A stretch of 64,000 bases of DNA, taken from Clavelina lepadiformis. Lineage: Eukaryota > Chordata > Ascidiacea > Aplousobranchia > Clavelinidae. The DNA lies in NCBI RefSeq assembly GCF_947623445.1, contig NC_135241.1, positions 15,626,501 to 15,690,500 of the forward strand, written 5' to 3'. Positions 59,391 through 64,000 of the stretch are shown here, piece by piece. The first letter of the stretch is position 1; each line of letters begins with the position of its first letter. The translations under genes were made by a program, and so were the position numbers. Below the pieces are notes generated by a model, which worked only from the letters and a program-made list of their open reading frames with translations, made no database searches and was not told the DNA's origin.

Positions 59391-61734
59391 ATTGCACCAT
59401 GGTTTGCATAAATGTTAAAGTATTTTTTTTTTATTTATGGTGGATTAATTTTAGTTTGCCACTGCATCACCACTACAGTTACTCGTTTTAGAATTTCAGG
59501 TAATCAGATGATTATTTTTAAATTGTTGAAGAAACTGTGATTACACTCAAAAGGGGTAAAGATAAACAAAAAGATGTCTCACTTTTCGAAATATGGAAAT
59601 TATCCAAAGAAGGAAATGTTTGTAATTTCTCAACATAAATTTTTGTTGCAGTGCAATATAACTTTTGATAAAATATTGATCAGTCTTTTTCTTTTGTAAA
59701 TGCATTTGTAATATTTATGGTTAAGTAAATGCCTGACCTCATTCAGGTTTGTTACATTGTGAAATTGTTGTTGCATGTGGTTGTAAAGCTGTACTCATTG
59801 TACATTAATGTGTGTCAAGTCTTACTTCAACTTGTGCTTTTATTCAAGCTGAAGTGGTCCATGTTTTAAAATATATATTCCAAACCCAAAATGATAAGTA
59901 CAAGACACCTTAAACATCACTGGATAGCATTTTTCTTGTAAGAAGGGTGTCGTATCAGTCTCTGCTTACTAATATGCCATAACTGCATTATTTTGAAGGT
60001 GGCCCATCATACCCTTGCTCTACAAGCATACATAATGGACAATGTGGTTAAGCTAGATGATAATTGGAAATGGAATGATTGATCAGAATAAAAAAGCAGT
60101 CAACATTTTTTTAAATTGAATTTAAAAATTTTGTTACAAGACTTGTGATTCTTCCTATAAATACAAAGGTTGTCAATTGAGCTCAATTATAAACTTAAAT
60201 AGTTCTTATGCCTTTAAGACCAAAATACTCATTCATGCTATTAATAACCTCTCTTTGGTAAACAAATGTTTGTTGGTATTGGAAGTAGGAAAAATGTGAA
60301 ATTGTCCCATCACTTTTTGTAATTCTAATGGTAAGTTGAAGGTGTTTGTTACCAGCCTTTAAAATGATATAGTCGTTTTGTTGAGGAAAACGTCTGGTAG
60401 AAGATTATGCTGCATAACATTATCCAAGGAGAATAAGAGATGGTGCACAAATATATAAGGCAGTATATAAATGGATCAGGGTTTAAAGTCACTCTGCATG
60501 TAGAGGCTGGTGTCATTATAAAGATTTTATCATATTTTCTTGCTACCCAGTTTTTAAATTTTCAGATTTACATTGTGGTTCTGTTACACTGTTTTACAAA
60601 CTTTGTTGTAAAATTTTATGTTTAGCAACACTTTGTATTGTCTGTGATGCTACCCGAGTGATTTATCCGATTAATTTTGTACTTCATTGCGTGATTATAT
60701 GAATGGGATGCATATTTTGATGAAGCTCCGATTTTTATCGTGGTAATGTATGATGCTAATGACAACACAATAGCACAGCTTGTTACCTTCTTCTACATTG
60801 CAACAATGGAAAGCATCGCAATTGAAAGTATCAAAGTGTTCTTCCAAGGTGCTGCAAAGTTTGCTCATTATGATGTCATGGTACTTTCTATGAATGCTTA
60901 CCCTTTAAGTGTATCATTTATAACAAATATCAACGGTGGTTGCAGGAGATAAGCTTGTAGTATCATGCTGCAAACAGATAACCTTGCATGGAAGTAATTC
61001 AGAAGTTGAAAATGTGGTATATGAGTGATGACATATTTTGCCAGAATTTCTTGCTTTTGTCTTAAACTGTTCTTGTAGCTGTATTATTTCTTCCTTCTAA
61101 ATATAAGTTTACTGTACTGTAGTTGTATGCAGTGAATGTTATCGCAATAACAACCATTCTATTTGATGAATACTTAAAAGGGAATTATTCAATTTATTTT
61201 TGATTTAAGGCAAAAATCAAGTTACACTGAAATTGCATGCAACATGTTACGTTGCGTGACATGTTCGCTCAAGAAAAAGGTTATGTACCAGCTGTTTTGC
61301 AAACATAAACAATTCGTCTCTAAACACTTATTTGTTTAATTTGAAATCAATGTAATTTTGTTTCAATTGTTGAGTTGTAATGGTCGCGGTTTACTTCTTT
61401 CCATTTGTATTGAGTATGTGAATTCCCAGTGTTTTTTCCCATATTTTTTTGTATAACATTAACAGTTGTAGCTTTTCACTGAAGAATAAACTCTTAGCTA
61501 CGTTTTGCTGTTTCACCTTGTGACTATAACGCATTGTTTTAGAGATTCTAATGATTTTTTGATGTGGTCGTTTCGTTCCAGTCATGTGGATTTGCAGATT
61601 TAAGTTTGACATATTTCGTGGATAGTTTATTGTTAAGTACAATATCATGGTCAATCATAAACTTGTCAAAATTTATATACTCACCGTGAAAGAAAAGCCG
61701 AAATAAAGCTATATTTATTTCTAAATTCTCAATC
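59391..61734. other. WIPI2 3' UTR and intergenic DNA
   Basis: AT-rich; no further gene is supported. Short plus-strand frames at 60440-60952 have no recognisable domains. Confidence 0.45.
60087..60092 (+). promoter_or_regulatory. Candidate WIPI2 polyadenylation signal
   Basis: AATAAA lies about 0.7 kb after the stop, the clearest match on the plus strand downstream of the gene. Confidence 0.4.
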
Positions 61735-61950
61735 AAAAAAATTGGCATCTCTGTTAAGGCCGTCATTAATGCAAAAAAGTGAATAGTGTGCTGTTCCTCA
61801 ATTCTGCGATGAAGGCCGTTATTAGAAATTAATGTTCGTAATACGGTGGTGCATAAGTCGTTATATTATGCCCCGTTGAGTTGAAATGTTTAGCTACGAG
61901 CTTACGGTTATGTTCCTGATGGATATCGCTTCTGTGACCCGTGAGTTGTA
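61735..61950 (-). pseudogene. Penelope-like retroelement fragment, GIY-YIG end
   Basis: The segment matches 13569-13745 (shared GGCATCTCT, TTATTAGAAATTA and GATATCGCTTCT words). On the minus strand pieces of the same protein are visible (HQEHNRKLVAKHFNSTGHNI), with frameshifts and stops. It is a 5'-truncated old copy. Confidence 0.65.
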
Positions 61951-62650
61951 GTAAAATTCAAGTTAGACTTAAAATCAAAATATAACTTTAGATTAAGTCT
62001 AAACTGCAATTATGTTATAACTTTTAAGGCGACAAAACACCGAGAAAAATGGCTTGGAATGTGACAGTGACAGCGGCTTTTACATCGATCACTGAACGGA
62101 TTTATTAATAACTGAAGTCAGTGTGACTTCATTTTACGTCTCGGTAACGTTTCTGTTATAGACACCGAAAAAGCGTTTGCTATAACAGTGGAACAAATAA
62201 GATTCTGGTGGAATGAAATTGGAGGCAAAAGGAAGATTTCATGACTCCAATTTACAAAGGTGGAACGCATCTACACAGTTGATACGGTTACTGTAATCTG
62301 CACCTTTCCTAACGAAAAATTCACATCCAGACATTACAGCATTAGGCACCCACTTTGCATACTTTTTTTGCCTGGACCAGGTCTTGGCTACCTTCACGTA
62401 GGTCTACTTACACATAGCTGTGCATACAGTCAGCGCAAACCTGCAATTGTAATAAAAAATCGCACAGTTTACAGCGTTTCTTTCATTGCATCATTACCGA
62501 AACTTTTCAGATCAGACTTGACAACAAATTGTTTACCAAGTAAAAAGTTAATAATGACCGATTTATGTTAAGCTCCATATATGCACTCGAGCGTTACTGT
62601 GGAGAAAGAAAACGAGAGCACGTGACCAACTTTCTCGTCATGGTATATAT
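61951..62650. other. Unassigned intergenic DNA
   Basis: A 103-codon plus-strand frame (62260-62571) shows no recognisable domain or splice pattern. I do not call it a gene. Confidence 0.35.
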
Positions 62651-63050
62651 CAGGGGTGGGCAAACTGCGGCTCGCCGGCATGTTTTTTGTGGCTCTTCAA
62701 GTCGAATCGTAAAATTACAAAAAAATTGTAAAGGCTACCAAGAGCACCGTTTATGAACGTTTCTGTCTATTTTTTTCTTTATTTGGGCCAGCATTTCGTT
62801 TATGACGTAACAATAGACATAGAGTCAGACATTGATTTCAGGTATAGATTCTATGGCGAAGGTGGTCAAAGTGCGCCTCGCCGACATGTTTTTTATGGTA
62901 CTTCTAGCTGATATGAGTGATAAGTAATATCCCAAAATGACTACTAATAATATAATAACCAAAATGACAATCATTACTGATTTTGCGGCTCGCTGGTGTT
63001 TATAGTTTTCTGCAAGTGACTCTTTCATTGAACAAGTTTGCCCACCCCTG
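62651..63050. mobile_element. hAT-type element, CAGGGGTGGGCAAAC ends
   Basis: The 400-bp element has inverted ends (CAGGGGTGGGCAAAC and GTTTGCCCACCCCTG) and a perfect 8-bp duplication GTATATAT (62643-62650 and 63051-63058). An internal word (CTCGCCGGCATGTTTTTTGT and a near copy) occurs twice, at about 62673 and 62878. Confidence 0.92.
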
Positions 63051-63058
63051 GTATATAT

Positions 63059-63850
63059 GTTATTGGTGTGACGTTTTTCATCTTCATTTCCCCAGTTTTT
63101 TATGTATCCGTAGTATGGATGTTATATTATTTATCCCATTCAAACATACTGCCGAATATCACACACCAATATTAAACACATTATATACTTCTGTTATTCT
63201 TAAAAATTCGGATCTTACAGTTGACTGAACTACATCCTTTACTTGACAACGGAATTGTTGCGAAAAAGTTCATAAAACCCAGTTTCGTATATGTTAAAAA
63301 TAGGTTGTCAGAGAAACATAGAATTTCACACGTCTTCCCATTGGCCTTGACCAGTCAATTAATAGACAGTTTTCATTAACTTTCCTCTTTTCGTTAATAG
63401 ATTGTTTTCTGTGTATATTTCAGTACTAGAAAACATGATTACCTGGCTTGTCTCGTACCAATATTTGAATTTAATTAAGAGAAAACGTTTAATAACCAGT
63501 TTACAGATAACCGGTCGAAAATGACCGTAAGGCGTAATCGTCCTTATAGGTAGGGAAATATTTCAGGGCTTCTAGTGTTAAGCTAGGACACTAGGTGAAG
63601 CTAAACAAACGCAAAATACGCACGCTGGTCTCAACAGAGGCCAAGTCTACTGAGAAGAAATTTCAATTGCTGTTTTAAAATTTATTCGAAACCTTCTTAT
63701 TACAAGTGTTTATACAGGCTACGGTTAATTTTCCAAATACATATTTAGGATAAGCTAACTACATGTCCAAACGACACTAGAGGCGCAGTGTGGTTGTTAC
63801 TAACATGCGCCAAAGAGATTTAAACACATGAGTAGAAACTTCTCTTTTGC
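63059..63850. other. Unassigned intergenic DNA
   Basis: No gene or complete element was recognised. Confidence 0.4.
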
Positions 63851-63853
63851 GCA

Positions 63854-63861
63854 TGACGTCA
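63854..63861. promoter_or_regulatory. CRE-like palindrome TGACGTCA
   Basis: A full CREB/ATF site lies 74 bases before a candidate start codon at 63935, a plausible promoter position. Confidence 0.3.
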
Positions 63862-63934
63862 TGTTTGTTTCTTTTATTCTCTTGGAGCATATTCTACTTT
63901 CTCCACGGTCACGGTTCACTGCATAACAATAAAC

Positions 63935-64000
63935 ATGCAGACGACGACAATGATTTTCAGATCTGTTTGCTGCTGGAACAGATTAGTCTTATTATTACGG
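63935..64000 (+). CDS. Possible first exon, cut by the window end
   Basis: An ATG opens 22 codons to the last base (MQTTTMIFRSVCCWNRLVLL and on). The residues are basic and hydrophobic with no acidic ones, as in a mitochondrial presequence or signal peptide. A CRE-like site is just upstream. It is too short to name. Confidence 0.25.
   Translation, partial: MQTTTMIFRSVCCWNRLVLLLR

Noticed and set aside
1..64000. CRISPR arrays, prokaryotic operons, toxin-antitoxin or phage genes
   Set aside because: No regular spaced repeats or compact polycistronic frames. Spliced metazoan genes show the DNA is nuclear eukaryotic.

Overview
The window is AT-rich nuclear DNA from an invertebrate animal. Genes have GT-AG introns, the proteins are metazoan (pygopus, UBAP2L/lingerer, ubiquilin, STIP1/Hop, WIPI2), and introns and intergenic DNA are full of small cut-and-paste transposons. 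Gene content and the many 'taggcct'-type words would fit a marine invertebrate such as a tunicate or another deuterostome, but I cannot fix the lineage. No prokaryotic, organellar or CRISPR features were seen.

Layout. 1-5929 (+): 3' part of STIP1/Hop, eight exons, with an internally deleted mariner in one intron. 8219-9355 (+): a three-exon gene for a small secreted protein with one GCWKD-type domain. 10167-17391: a transposon island holding a TA-flanked element with repeated internal motifs, many hAT-type elements with 8-bp target duplications (some nested or abutting), and a broken Penelope-like retroelement. 18194-19291 (+): pygopus, one coding exon. 21568-34213 (-): UBAP2/UBAP2L/lingerer, reconstructed as 30 exons, tail to tail with pygopus. 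38284-43254 (-): ubiquilin, 11 exons. 43255-58127: gene-poor DNA with MITEs, a local duplication, and retroelement-like debris at 50.6-53.9 kb. 58128-59390 (+): WIPI2-like autophagy protein in one exon. 59391-64000: 3' UTR, repeats, and a possible first exon of another gene at the right edge.

Biology. Hop (Hsp70-Hsp90 adaptor), ubiquilin (UBL/UBA shuttle), UBAP2L/lingerer (UBA and RGG RNA-binding protein) and WIPI2 (PI3P effector) all belong to protein or RNA quality control; pygopus is the Wnt/beta-catenin PHD co-activator. The close linkage of pygopus, UBAP2L and ubiquilin recalls human 1q21-q22 (PYGO2, UBAP2L, UBQLN4), so it may be ancient. I found no clearly new molecular system. The most unusual items are this linkage, the nested transposon island, the element at 10.2-11.1 kb, intronless WIPI2 and pygopus, the small GCWKD protein, and an unexplained membrane-type reading frame at 53.1-53.6 kb.
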